A stretch of DNA of 64,000 nucleotides from Pleurotus ostreatus/Saccharomyces cerevisiae fusant (GCA_024196135.1 JAMQCK010000013.1:176042-240041); one strand, 5' to 3'. Shown: positions 11,556 to 23,486, counted from the stretch's first letter. Made by a program: numbers and translations. Notes: generated from the letters alone by a model not told the origin.

Positions 11556-12428
11556 TCACACCGGATCCTCGAAGCACAAGCGAGGAGGCAGGGTGCTTGG
11601 CTTGCCGAACAGGTCCGGTTGCACGGTGGTGGGCTTCCCGAACAGCGTGATGGGCTCGTAGGGAGGCTAGGAGGAGGTTAGCGTCGGGGCGGGGGAGAAG
11701 AGACATGGGAAACGTACCCTGCCGAATAGGTCAGGCTCGACGCCGTAGGGCTTCCCGAACATATCGGGAGGGACGCCGTACGGCTTGCCGAAGAGATCGG
11801 GGTTCACGCCTGGTGGTTTCCCGAAGATACCTAGAGGAAAGGTGAGTGGGTGGTGACGGCGAGGAGATGAGGAATGCGTACTTGGTGGGTACTGGCCGGG
11901 CTCGCCGAATAGTCTGGGTCCTGGGGCTGGTCGCTGAGAACGTAGGAGCTCTTTGATCTGTGGTGAACGTGAGCACGCATCTCGATCGCGTCGAGGATAG
12001 CGACTCACCGCCGTAGGATTTCTGTAGCCCGGAGGCAGGTCCTGGATCGGCATCGGCCCAATATACGCAGGCAAACCATCCGGAAACTCCTTATCCCAAT
12101 CATACTGCTCGGTCCCAGCCCAAGTCTTATAGTCGATCGGCACCCCGCGATGCAGATACGACCCGTCCGGCAGCTGCGTGATCGTCCCCGGCTGCAGGCG
12201 CGACACGTACGCCGCGTGGTCCTTGTCGATCTGCGTGAGGCGCCCGTAGTTGGGGACGAGCTCGCCGGGGTTGCGCACGCCCACGGAGCGCTCGGCGGGC
12301 GCGAGCGCGTACGGGTCGCCCTCGCCCGCGCCGCGGACGACGGAGGGGTGCGAGCCCGTGGGGCGGCCGAACCAGTAGTCGGGGTTCTCGACGGGGGAGG
12401 GTTTCTTGGTGAGGCCGAGGGCGGTCAT
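11556..12428 (-). CDS. Unknown protein with seven 11-residue LFGKP-type repeats
   Basis: Start MTALGLTKKPSPVENPDYWF. Four exons were joined in phase: the first ends at GYRNPTA, then IKELLRSQRPAPGPR, then the repeat exons, ending RLCFEDPV and TGA (11556-11558). The total is about 235 residues. The C-terminal half is seven consecutive 11-mers of the form [LIM]FG[KER]Pxxxxxx, usually with P at position 10, e.g. IFGKPPGVNPD, LFGKPYGVPPD, MFGKPYGVEPD, LFGKPTTVQPD. The N-terminus carries a related WFGRPTGSHPS. The first part is a polar, Gly/Pro-rich domain with YLHRGVPIDYKTW. There is no signal peptide or membrane segment. I do not recognise the family, and function is unknown. Proline-rich periodic repeats suggest a scaffold or multivalent binding surface, which is inference. 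The leader just upstream of the ATG is a CCA/CAA-rich stretch. Confidence 0.75.
11580..11912 (-). repeat. coding tandem repeat, 33-bp unit in 7 copies, split by two introns
   Basis: This spans the seven LFGKP 11-mers, including the two introns that interrupt the array. The units diverge at DNA level but keep F-G and P at fixed positions, so the array is constrained at protein level. Confidence 0.8.
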
Positions 12429-15156
12429 GGTTGTGGTGGTGGTTGTGGTGGTGGTGGTTAGAAGGGAAGTGTGAGTGGTCGTCAGGACGAGGGCTGCGCG
12501 CGACGAGGAAGGTATATGAAGGCGGGGCAGGTGATGTCATGGTTTGCATTGGCGGTGGGAGCCACAGGCTCCAGGACTTGCGTATGTTCATTTCCGTGTT
12601 CCTGGGCCTTGTTGTTGAGCTAAGTTGTATTGCAGGTTGGGCTAATGGAAAAGGAGAAGCAGGTGAAAGGCGTCTGGAAGTTGTTGGCAGAAAGAACGGG
12701 TGGGAAGCGATGTGATGGTCAAGCGAAGCTAGCTCGTACGCCCTAGGACGCGTCTAGGACAGACTCTGGTATGGAAGAGGGCTATAACCCGATAGTACGG
12801 GACTGGAGATGTGACCAGTGGGAAGGAACCCACTCAGCGAGGGCTGGGGTTTGTCGGAGTCGGCCGCGCGCGGAGCGGGCTGCATGTGGCGGCATCACGT
12901 GGGTAACGTGACGCACACCCACAGCCGCCCACATGCCCGCGGACCGGCCGACTGAACGCTGTAGCAGACGGTAGGTCCAGCCCCAGGCCTAAGGAGAAGG
13001 GCCTGAAGCAAAACCCGCGCTGCCCAAACCGAGCGAAGGCTCCCAGCGGAGTCGGAGATGATCGGAGGCTACGCTGCGCGCGGGGAAGAGACCGTGTAGC
13101 CCAGTAGGAGAGCAAGAACACCCCTCGAGAATGGTGCCTCTGCTCAGTATCTCCGAGAACCGCATCGTCGGCATAATTCGAAAGGTAGGACAGGGAAGTG
13201 GTGCAGGCTAAACACAACTGAAGCAAAGTACTCACCGGCTCATTTCCAGCCTTGTCGAGGGGCTGTGTCCGGGCTTATTAGATCGATCTTCGTTCGGTAG
13301 GACGAGAGAGGCGATAGTCATGAATGTATTGTGACTGAGAAGGTGCACTCGGCTGTGAACGACGAAGGGAAGTAGGTGAATATCGTGAGGCTGTATCGAC
13401 GATGCTGGATAGCTGATGCTGAATGGTTATAGTCGGGATGGCCACGACGACTTTTGTGACTGCGAAAGGGCACAGTGAAGGTCCACTTGAGGGAGGGAAC
13501 GCTCACTCGATCTATCGCGTCGACCTGTGCTGGGCAGCTTCACGTGCAAGCTCTCGACACCGCTTGGCGGGGAAGCGAACGCGGTGGCCATCGAGAGTCT
13601 TTGGATGGTGTACTGCAGATCAGCGTGTACACGGACGGCACGTCGGATAGCGACGACGAGTTCTTGAACTTTCGGGAAGTTGTTGGGTGGCGCATATGTC
13701 GCCGTTCTTGCAGGTGCGGAAAGCGCGGTGGACCGCGGGGAGGAGTTAGGGGAGCTAGGAGAACTCGATGGTAGATCGTCGGGGTCGACAGTCGGCGAGC
13801 CGAGTATAAGCTGGGTATATGCGCCTCGAAATGGCCCGGTGGAGTACAGCTCTGGATTCGCAGTAGGCTAGAGGTCTTGAGCTGTCGTATGCGTGGTATC
13901 AGAAGGAACAAAAGAAAGCTGGCTGCAGGAGCCTCGAGGCGATGGAGGGCAGAGCGGTATCACTGTAGATCCTGGACAAAATTCACCGGCGTGGCTTCCT
14001 CACGCACAAAAACGCGTGAAAAGTCACGATTTCGTTACGATTTTGCGTGACGAACGTTGAAAAAGCACCCTTTTTGCGTGAAAGCTCACGCACCTCAGAC
14101 TCACTCGGTGCGTGAGTATCATGCGACGCGAGTTGGCGTTACAAAACGTGGGTCGCGAAGTGCGTGAGGAACCTGAGTGGGTGTCACCCTTGTGTTACGC
14201 CAGTGAGTCTCGCTATCTCCGTGCCGAAGTTTGCCGCTGATCTTATCGCCGTGTTATCTGACACGTGCGCAGACGGGTCAATCGTCTGTTACCATGTACA
14301 CGGGCTGTCCTCTGACTTCAAAATGATAAAGCCTTCAAAGGGGCAGTTCATCTCAGATATATATGCAGGTACGCTATCTTTCGCATTTTCTGTACTACAT
14401 GGCCGCAGAGGATGTCGCCCAACCCGGGACCGGCAAGTCCCGATGCGAGATAAGCGGCGGTGATCCGTTTTCACCTGATGGGCGTCACTATCGTGAGCCT
14501 CGGGGCATTCGCGGGGTGCGTGAAGATTGGTGATACAGTGTCACGGTCCTCACGCAATCGTGGGTCTCGACGTGGGTCAGTACCCACGAATTTTGTCCAA
14601 GATCTACAACCATAAGAGCGGAGAGGCGACCACGGCCGACGCGCTCGCCGCCCGCGTGACCGTCTCTGCGATTTCTTCAGACGCGGCGACGTCACTCGGC
14701 TATGGCCGGGCAACAGCGCCTGCTTCGCTTGACTCCCGCGCCCTCGCAAACTCGGACTTAGCTGAGGCTCACATTGGACTTGATGGTCTTCACGTTTAGC
14801 GCGTGTTGGTACTTTATAGTTACCTGCTGCGTGAATAAAATGCAGAGACAAAAAGATGGTCCTCACGTGTCGTGACTGAGCGCACCCATAGTCACGCTTT
14901 CCAACCTTGGCTTCCGCGACGACCTCCACGAGGATCTTCTGCGATTAAGGAGAAGTCCGATATTTCTGGACGCACAACAACAGAAAGCGATGGTATACTC
15001 TACGACCGCATGAAAAGCTACAGCGACTGGGCGGCAGTACCCCGGGCGACCGAAGGGGCTCGTGATCTCGAGGAAGGACTGAAAGCCATTCAGCTGGATT
15101 TGAATGCCTTCGACCGTAGCGATGTGGTCAATGTTTGAGGCTTTCTCTTGGCTATC
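12429..15156. other. gene-poor 2.7-kb stretch
   Basis: No ORF with family content or good splice continuation was found. From about 13,990 to 14,900 the sequence is unusually rich in the pentamers CGTGA and TCACG, with one clear inverted-repeat element (listed separately) and scattered related words near 14,510, 14,560, 14,830 and 14,860. It probably contains decayed repeat DNA. Confidence 0.45.
13996..14171. mobile_element. 176-bp inverted-repeat element (MITE-like or foldback)
   Basis: Begins with TTCCTCACGCAC (13996-14007) and ends with its exact reverse complement GTGCGTGAGGAA (14160-14171). The interior has further inverted copies of the same words, such as gcgtgaaaagtcacg and gcgtgaaagctcacgc, so the element can fold on itself. 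It has no coding capacity. A clear target-site duplication was not seen. Confidence 0.5.
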
Positions 15157-16747
15157 ATGCCGGCGCTCTTTGCCTTTGCTGTTACGCTCGCTTCAACCGT
15201 GGCTCACGCTAAATTATCTGGACGCGATGCGACCCCGCTCACTGCAGACGCTATCGAAACCTACGTCTCGTACGCCCAGTTCGCGCGAGCAGCGTACTGC
15301 GTAAGCAACTCAACGACTTGGGACTGTGGAGGTGAGTCAGCGCTCACCCGCGGCGAGTCGTGGGGCTGACCAGTAGCCCTTAGACGCATGCGCAGCGAAC
15401 GACGACTTCCAGCTATATGGTACTGGTGGAGATGGCACATCGGACTCGCCATACTGTAACTCAAGCTGCCTGCCGCCGCAAGAGAATATCTGACCCACTC
15501 TAGACTTCGTCGGATACTCGCCCTCTTTGACCACTATCATTGCCGCGCATGGCGGGATTCAGGCAGAGGAATTGTACGAACAACTTGCCCTTCGTACAGC
15601 CTTGACTCTTGATTAACGCATGGCTCAAGGCTCGCTACTTTGCGAGACCCCGACGCCATACAAGCAGCCGTTAACGCATCTCTATTTCCCGGCGTTGGTG
15701 AGGACATGCATGCGCACGCAGGCTTTTTGCACGCGCATGAGAAGAACGCAGAAGCTGTACTCGCGGCCGTGCAGGATACGATCTCGGGAACGGGCGCAGC
15801 GGTGCTGACTACGGTGTGTACTCGCCATGAACATCCTCGCATTCGTTCCTCTGTTTTCCATACGCGCTTGCGAACATACTTGCTCACTTTATCCCGCTTC
15901 CAACACCACCTCTCCTTCTCCGCCTTTCTCATTCCTCACCTCTCACCCCAATCCAGGTCGGCCACGGCCTCGGGGGCGCGCTCGCCGAGATAGACGCGGT
16001 GTACCTCCGGTTGAACGTCCCCTTCATCCGCATGAATACGATCACGTTCGGGAAGCCGCGGGTGGGGAATGTGGCGTGGGCGGATCTGGTGGATGCGAAT
16101 GTGAGTTATGGTTCAGCATGTTGAAGGGCGGGAGGGACGAGCGTGGATTGGAATAGGATTGTTTTAGGTTATTGACTGATGTTTACAGGCGGATTCGTAC
16201 GCGAGGATCAACAATAAAAAAGGTAAGTAGTCCACATGCCGAAGTAACACTTGCGTGAGCTGAAGGTGCGACTTAGATCCTATCCCTGTCCTGCCACTGC
16301 GAACGGCAGAATACGAGCATCCGACAGGCGAGATCCATGTGGTGGACGAAGGCGTCTGGATGATCTGTGCAGGTTCGTTACACCCGACTGTATATCTGAA
16401 GAAACTCTGACGCTGCGGATAGCTGATTCGACCAGAGAAGACGAAGAAGACGCAGAGTGTACTATTCAGGCGGTATGTGAGAAGCGATAGAACGTGTTCA
16501 CTATGCTTATGTCTGTATAGGTGCCCGATGCGTCGGAGGGCGAGCTGGAAGACCATGTACGTGCGCGCCGGAGGAACGTTGACTTCCTGAGAACGTTGCT
16601 GACTTCGCCATATAGCCTGGGCCGTATGGCGGGTTTTCATCGGAGGCGGGTATTGCTGATGGGTTGGAGAAGAGAGCGATACACACTGAAGAAGAGACTG
16701 CGGCGAAGTCCAAGACAGAGGCTGTACCTTTACCTTTTCGGTCATAG
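15157..16747 (+). CDS. Secreted class-3 lipase homologue lacking the catalytic serine
   Basis: Start MPALFAFAVTLASTVAHA is a signal peptide. The exons join to a class-3 (Rhizomucor-type) lipase fold: IETYVSYAQFARAAYC at the N-terminus, YFVGYSPSLTTIIAAHGG, LFPGVGEDMHAHAGF, then VGHGLGGALAEIDAVYL, ITFGKPRVGNVAWADLV, NNKKDPIPVLPLR, HPTGEIHVVDEGVW and a late DH before GPYGGF. The nucleophile elbow GHSLGG reads GHGLGG: the codon at 15966-15968 is GGC. The oxyanion segment, normally HxGT, reads HGGI. The candidate Asp (KKDPIP) and His (EDH) are kept. The reading frame is intact over about nine short introns, so this looks like an expressed pseudoenzyme rather than a broken gene. Lipid hydrolysis by the normal mechanism is unlikely. 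Stop TAG at 16745-16747. Confidence 0.85.
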
Positions 16748-17199
16748 CGAACGTCCATTTAGATGTGATCAACATTGAACGTGTCTTGACGCGGCAGCGG
16801 GTCTATAACCCGTTAAGACCGTGCTTGTCATTTGAGGCGGTGTAGAACGGCTCAGACGAGCGTTATGACTATTGAGTAGGAGCTTTGTCGCGCACGAATG
16901 CACGGATGCTTTGTGGCCAAGCGTGAAGAAGACTGGGGTCAAGAACTCCAGGTTTTTCCGTTTTCGGAAGTGGCCAAGCGGTTCATCGTGCCCCGCGTTC
17001 TGACGGCCGCAGGCTTCTCTCCGCCCTTCATCTCGGGACTGATCATCGGAGCCGCTCCCCTGATCCCTTTCGCATCTCCTCGATCCCCCATCCCCGGCTC
17101 CGTACACGGCCTCTAACGTCCCGCGCCCGCACGCACAAAACGCGCCCCCTGCCCCCATCCGCAAAATCGAGCACCCAAAAACTTTTGCCTATCGCCGCG
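16748..17199. other. short intergenic region upstream of NAP1
   Basis: A 73-codon ORF at 16898-17116 is open on the plus strand but has no initiation or family support. The rest would be the NAP1 promoter and leader. No clear TATA. Confidence 0.4.
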
Positions 17200-18875
17200 A
17201 TGTCGTCCACGGATGAGTCCCCGGTGTCGGGCACGCCCTCGGGGTCGGCGATCCCGATGAGCCAGAGCCTGACGGCGCCGACGCCGCAGAATACGCCGAT
17301 GAACCACGCGCCGATCTCGCACGGGCTCATGCGCCCGTCCGTCGCGGCGATCAGCGAGGACGAGGAGGAGGAGGAGGGCGATGGGCTGTCGAGCGCGCTG
17401 AACAAGCTGGCGCTGAAGGAGGGCGAGGAGGAGGAGGAAGAGGAGGAGGAGCTGCCGGTCGAAGTGCGCCGGAGCGTGGAGGCGCTGAAGGGGCTCCAGG
17501 TGCAGCAGGATGATTTGACGAACAAGTTCAAGTGGGAGCTGCAGGAGCTTGAGAAGAAGGTGCGTTGGTGCGCGATCGCGCTCGGGTGTAGGTGCTGATA
17601 CGTAAATCGCAGTACAACTTGCTGCAGCAGCCCTTGTACGAGCGTAGGAGGGAGATCATCTTGGGCAAGGCTGCTCCTACGGAAGACGAGGTGAAGAAGG
17701 GTGTCGCAAAGGCCAAGGAGGAGGACGAGGAATACGAGGAGGCCAAGGTCGAGGGAGAGACTGGTATGTTCTCCATATCTCTGCGCGGCTGTCGCTCACA
17801 ATGCTGCAGGCCCCGCTGCCATCCCATCCTTCTGGCTCACTGCCCTCCGTGTACACCCGGGATACGCGGATATCATCACCGAGCGCGACGAGGGCGCCGT
17901 GAAGTGGCTTACGGACATCAAGATCGTGGTTCTTCCTCTTAGAGACGATGAGACCAGTGAGTATCTCGCCCCTTATCATACCCCATGCAGTGAGACTTAC
18001 GCCTCGCCAGCCCTGAAGGACCTCTTGAAGATCCCGGAGGATAGCGTGAAGAAGCCCGGCTTCAGCCTCTTGTTCTACTTCGACGCCGAGCACAACCCGC
18101 ACTTCAGCAATGAGGTCTTGATCAAGACTTACTTCTACCAGGAGAAGATCGGTGACATGGGCGACTGGGGTGCGCTTTCATATAGTCCTGCCGTCTCGAC
18201 ATCTGTGCTGACCTCTGTCATAGTATATGACCGCGCCATCGGTACTACGATTAACTGGAAGGAGGACGACATGGACCTGACGCGCGAATTTGAGGTCAAG
18301 CGCCAGCGGAACAAAAGTACGTTGTTCATCCTATTTCCAAGCCGGCGGCCACTAATGGATGACTACAGGCACCAACCGGACGCGTCTTGTGCGCAAAGCG
18401 CACCCCACCGACTCGTTCTTCAACTTCTTCTCGCCACCTACTTCGCCAGAGAACCCTGACGTGCGTACCTCTTCTTGAACCTACCACCATGCACATACTG
18501 AAAGCATTCAACAGGAGAAGACCGAAGAGGAGATTGAGGCTATTGAGGAGGCCCTGCAAATGGACTACCAGCTCGGCGAGGAGCTGAAGGAGAAGGTGCG
18601 TCCGTTGCTCCCATCTCCCGAACATGTACTGACGACCTTGCTAGATTGTCCCCCGCGCCATCGACTACTTCACTGGCAAGGCCCTCGAGTTTGAGGACCT
18701 CTCCGACGACGAATCAGACGTCTTCGGCTCCGACCTTGAGGATGACGACGATGATGATGACGAGGACGACGATGGTCCCGTCCAGAAGGCGATCAAGGCG
18801 AGCCGCGCTGCCAAGAAGAAGGGCGGCGCGTCCGGTGGCCAGAACGTCAATCCGGAGGAGTGCAAGCAGCAGTAA
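17200..18875 (+). CDS. NAP1: Nucleosome assembly protein NAP1
   Basis: Histone H2A-H2B chaperone that shuttles between cytoplasm and nucleus and also acts in mitotic regulation. Start MSSTDESPVSGTPSGSA, then acidic runs EDEEEEEGDG and EGEEEEEEEEELPVEVR. The NAP domain follows: LQQPLYERRREIILG in the long dimerisation helix, IPSFWLTALRVHPGYADII, GFSLLFYFDAEHNPHFSNEV, LIKTYFYQEK and the hallmark DSFFNFFSPP. The C-terminal helix ends KIVPRAIDYFTGKALEFED, followed by a long Asp run and a basic tail KASRAAKKKGG. About seven short introns give about 415 residues, the usual length. The ATG at 17200 precedes the acidic leader, as in homologues. No anomaly was seen. Confidence 0.95.
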
Positions 18876-19419
18876 AGGATCTCGTGCACGCGGAGAGGAT
18901 AATCATGACTCGACGAAGCGGAGGGCATGCGTAATAAGACGGCGGAGTGGAGAACACAAGTGGCGGAGAACACAAGGACGCAGGAGATCCGACTACACGT
19001 CGCTGAACCGTGCGCTCATGGTACATAGACGGCTCTGGTAAAACGTGCGTCGCGAGGATGGGGCGGCGGTATGACATCTTGCTTAGTGGTTTGAAGGTAT
19101 AGTACTTTTAGTTGCTTCAATCTCGTGGTACATTACACTCTTCTTGGGTACATTGTCTGTAATAGCGAACGTTGCCTATGTATGTTTCAATTCATGTTGT
19201 ATCCAACTTCGTTCGTGACTGGCGGTAGGCACAAGGTGATTATGGAACCGTAGGAAAGTATAGGACTTGTGGGTCTAAGCTTGCGTCTGTGGGCGCGATC
19301 ACGTGTGTGTTCACGCGACCCGCGTCCGGCAGTACCGGCGTTCAGTTCACCGAACTTCACGGCAACGTCCAAGATGGAGGGCCTCACGTTGAACCCACTC
19401 CTTGCTCCCACCCACCATC
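18876..19419. other. intergenic, NAP1 3' end and SDR promoter
   Basis: No gene or repeat was recognised. The two flanking genes point the same way. Confidence 0.45.
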
Positions 19420-20865
19420 ATGTCTACGCCTGGTATGCATTTCCCTAGATCAGCAGTGGGCTGCGTGAGTGACGCTAACCAGATCTCACTGCGCTCTCTC
19501 TGTTCAACGTCAAGGACAAGATAGGTTCGTAAAGCACCCTCAGCGCTTAGATCGTGTTGAGCTCATGCTCGGCTATCCCAGTCCTCGTAACCGGAGGTGG
19601 CTCTGGCATCGGGAAGATTATGGCGTCGGGCTTCGCGCAGAATGGTGCGAAGGTCTACATTGCCGCGCGCAAGGAGAAGCAGTTGCAAGAGGTTCGTTCT
19701 GTCGTTCATCTGAGTTAGCCTGAATATCCGTGGTCTTATATTGCTTCAAGGCCGTCAAAGATCTCAAGGCTACTGCAAAGGGCAGCGTGGACTACATTGT
19801 GGCCAACGTCAGCGTGAGTAGATTTCTGTTGACCAAGTGCGCGCCGTGAACCTCATTGTATATAGTCGAAGGCTGGCTGTGATGCACTCATCAGCGAGTT
19901 TAAAAAGCGGGAGAAGAAGCTGCATGTTCTCGTCAACAACTCTGGCGTGACGTGGGGCGCGTCGTTCGACGACTTCCCGGAAGAGAAGGGCTGGGATAAT
20001 ATCTTCAACGTCAACGTCAAGAGCATTTTCTATAGTATGTTTTGCTTGCCGCATAGAGTGTTACTTGTCACTTATGCTCGCCTTCCTCTAGTGACGGCAG
20101 GGTGCGTTCTGCCACTGAATTTGTCTTTGACCTTCGTCGAGCCGTACACTGCAGGTTGGCAGACCTTCTCGCTGACGGCGCCACTGCAATGGACCCCGGT
20201 CGTGTCATCAACATCTCCTCGACTGCGTCGGTTGAGCCTCACGCGGAAGGCCCTCTGAGCCAAGACGGGAACGGGACATGGAGCTGTAAGTGTCGTTTAT
20301 TCGACGTGTATCCTCTCACCTCACACCCTTCATAGATCAGCCTAGCAAGGCCGCAGGTTCGTAGCCTTTCCGACTTTTGAAGGGTCAACATACTAATCAG
20401 CCGCTAGCAAACCATTTAACGTCGGTCTTGGCCAATAAACTGGCCCCTCGTCAAATCACGTACGTCGTCGCCTCTGTTTACTGCTACCCTCTGATCTGCT
20501 CACGTATCATTGTGTCAGTGTCAATGCCATATTGCCAGGGTACATCATGCCGCCATTTCTGTTTCTTCGAGCCTTGCTAACCGTCAAGCAGCGTCTTCCC
20601 TAGCAAGATGACGGCGTTTGGTTTCAACACTGTCGGTGAGGAAGGATTCGCCACAGCGCAGCCGACAGGTAGGTAAACCCTCGACTGCGTATATCTTTGT
20701 TTGTTCAAGCCCCTTCTAGGCCGAGTGGGCAAGCCTCAAGATATCGCTGGCGTAGCCCTCTTTCTCGCTTCGCCTGCGTCCGCACACGTTACTGGGGCGC
20801 ACATCATCGTCGACGGCGGCGCAAGGTTCTGGAGCTCTCGCGTTGCTGCTGCTACGAAGCTTTAG
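19420..20865 (+). CDS. Short-chain dehydrogenase/reductase (SDR), classical type
   Basis: NAD(P)-dependent oxidoreductase of the classical SDR fold. Start [18 protein letters not shown], then the nucleotide-binding [49 protein letters not shown] and [14 protein letters not shown]. The active-site motif YQPSK is created by joining exons across the intron that ends in catag before 20336, so the Tyr-x3-Lys pair is present. The C-terminus has [20 protein letters not shown], the usual closing strand. About nine short introns; product about 300 residues. It resembles fungal 3-oxoacyl reductase or RhlG-like SDRs, but the substrate cannot be deduced. No signal peptide, so it is cytosolic. TAG at 20863-20865. 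Confidence 0.88.
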
Positions 20866-21461
20866 TCAAAGTGTATGTCCATTCGCTTGTCATACTCCGT
20901 TACCCGAATGCTCAGCGGGTACCCAGAGTATAGCGCTGCTTATCTCTAGCGAGGTTGAATACAAGATATCTTTGCGGGCATTTGCGTTCCTCGCTGACCT
21001 TGTCCGAGAAAATACGTGCAACTGTCTACCGTTTGATCTTCTGACCAGCGTCCGCTCACCCTCTACTTCCTACGTCACGCGTCCCTCCTCCATTATCTCC
21101 GGCCTCGCGACTTTTCGTCGCGCTATTCTTGATGACTAGACATGGCGTGCGTTACATCTCCCGGTGCGTTCATCTTCGCTCACAATGTGCCATCCCCGCC
21201 TGCGCGGACCTCCAGAGCCTTCTATCGGCCGACGACCGAGCTTGCGCGCAGGTGAGAATCCGTTGGCGATACGCGGTGTGGTCGAGGCTGAGCGCGTGGG
21301 ACGCAATGGCGACATCTCTATGATCACTAGCGTGCTCGACAATGGCCGTCGACGATCCTCCCGGATGGTCAGCTCTTCACGCGGTCCCGGCTACATGATT
21401 TAAGGTGCGCGGTGGTATAAAAGTGGGAGGCTGGCGTGTACTGCTCCAGTCGTCCTCGACC
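20866..21461. promoter_or_regulatory. intergenic with promoter of the first arylsulfotransferase-like gene
   Basis: No coding sequence recognised. TATAAAAG at 21416-21423 lies 39 nt upstream of the next ATG, a strong core-promoter match. Confidence 0.5.
21416..21423 (+). promoter_or_regulatory. TATA box (TATAAAAG)
   Basis: Consensus TATA element in the context ggtggtataaaagtggg. The second copy of the gene pair has the same ggtggtataaa core at 24461-24471. Confidence 0.6.
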
Positions 21462-23486
21462 ATGATATTCTCGTTGGCAGTACTGTCGCTTCCGGCGTTC
21501 ATCCGCTCGTGTGTGGCGGAGAAGGCGTTTAACCAGAGTGCGGAGTACGACTCTGGCGCGCTTGGGCTGAGTCCGACGCAGCAGTTTGTGGCTGCGACCG
21601 ACTATAAGCCGTGAGAGCTTCGTTGTTATCTCTATTGCTGATTCGTTCGCTGACTATCACGCGCAGGGTGCAACTCAATTATCAGTTGCCTGTCAATGAC
21701 TCTACGGTCGACAAGCTATCCTCCGGGCTCTTGTTTTTTGCTCCTCAGGGTAAGTCATTACTGCTGTTTCGGCTTTCGCCGGCTGTTAACTGACCTAACT
21801 CGTATAGGCAGCGACGTCGAGCAGGTCGGTCCGCTCATCATCAAGCAAGATGGTACCGTGGTCTGGTCCGGCGCGGAATACGCGTCGCCCTCCTTCCACG
21901 TTGAGAAGTACCTTGGCGAAGACCATATTATTTTGTGGCAAGGCGAGTTCCAGGTCGGCGGCTATGGGTATGGTCGCTGGATCGTCCTCAACAACAAGTA
22001 TGAGGTCGTCGCGAACTAGTAAGTTATCGTCCTTTCAACGAGAATAGTTTGCTCACTCGTGCTCAGCTCGACTGTCGGCTTGCTCAATGACACGAACTCT
22101 GATTTGCATGATGTAAGTGAATGCGACTTGCACTCCTGGAATAATTGACTGACTGGCTGTAGTCGCACATCTACGACGGCGTTCTCGCCACGATGACGGC
22201 CTATCTGCCCCAGCCTCTTGATCTCACCAAGTACGGTGGACCTAGCGATGGATACATCGCGTCCGCGGTCGTGCAGGAGATCAACATTACGTCTAGTAAG
22301 TCTTCTGCATCTGTATACCAGCACTGGCATGCTCACGCCCACTTCCAGACGAGGTCTTGTTCACTTGGGACTCCCTCGACCACGTGGACCCCGCGGATTG
22401 CTATTACCCGCTCCCCGAGGGATCGGGCACGAACGCTTCGCACCCTTGGGATTACTTCGTGCGTGTCTCTTCTTCGAGATTGCGTGCTTTGTCTGATAGT
22501 TCGGCGCTAGCACATCAATGCCATCGACAAGGACGCCGCCGGTAACTACCTGATTTCGTCGCGCTATTGTCATACGCTGTTCTACGTGAGTGAACGATTA
22601 CTACAGACTGAAGTCACCATTGCTGACTGCGATTGGCTAGCTCGATGGCCAGTCTGGCGATGTACTGTGGCGTCTCGGCGGCAAGAACTCAACCTTCACT
22701 ATCGGCGAAGGCGCGGATTTCCAGTGGCAGCACGATTGTCGGTGGAGGAGCAACAACACGATCTCGTGAGTGTTTTCGTTCACTTACGTCGATTCTCGCT
22801 TACACCTTCTCAGCCTCTTCGACAACGCCGGCAGGGAAGAGGAAGAAGACGCGCCCTACTCTCGTGGTCTGCTCCTCGAGGTGGACTTTGACGCGAAGAC
22901 GGTTGAACTCGTGAAGGAGTTCATCCCGTGGAACAAGACGGTGTCGCACTCGCAGGGTAACGCGCAGTTCCTTCCGAACGGTAACGTCGTCATTGGGTAT
23001 GATGCCTTTTCTTAAGGTGAGGCGTGCGGGCTAACGGTTCTTCAGATGGGGTCAGCAACCCTTCTTCCAGGAGTTCGACTCGGACGCGAACCCTCTGTGG
23101 GAGATTCACTTCGGCATAGGCGATGTCGAGGCTTGTAAGTTTTCAGCTTACATACGATACATATAGCATTGATTGATGTTTCGATAGACCGCGCGTACCG
23201 TTTCAACTGGACCGCCCAACCCTCGACTCCGCCCTCCTTCGCAATCGTCGGCGATTCCAGCAACCGCACCGGCTACGCATGGTGGAACGGCGCGACTGAG
23301 CTAGCTTCTTGGGAGCTCTTCGGCTCGTCAGGTTCCGACGCAGTCAGTCTCGTCAATACGTCTCGTACTGATTTCGAGACGCCGATTGTGTACGACTCGT
23401 GGGACCAGTACTCGTCGTATAAGGTGGTGGCTTTGAATAGCCAGGGACAGGTGCTTGGTACCTCGGATGATCTCTCGCCTTTGTAA
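21462..23486 (+). CDS. Secreted arylsulfotransferase-like (ASST family) protein, copy 1
   Basis: Start MIFSLAVLSLPAFIRSCVAE is a signal peptide. The mature protein matches the fungal arylsulfotransferase-like beta-propeller family: VGPLIIKQDGTVVWSG, EDHIILWQGE, DSLDHVDPADCYYP, HINAIDKDAAGNYLISSRYC, GDVLWRLGGKNSTFT, FQWQHDCRWRSNNTISLFDN, HSQGNAQFLPNGNVVIGWG and a C-terminal SYKVVALNSQGQVLGTS. Around ten short introns; about 510 residues. In bacteria the family transfers sulfate between phenols using a His in the propeller; in fungi the true reaction is not established, so the name is by homology only. The QHD histidine is kept. Several NxS/T sites fit secretion. It is followed 1.1 kb downstream by a paralogue in the same direction. 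Confidence 0.85.

Noticed and set aside
16898..17116. 72-codon ORF upstream of NAP1
   Set aside because: Hydrophobic-looking but without start context, splice sites or homologue pattern.
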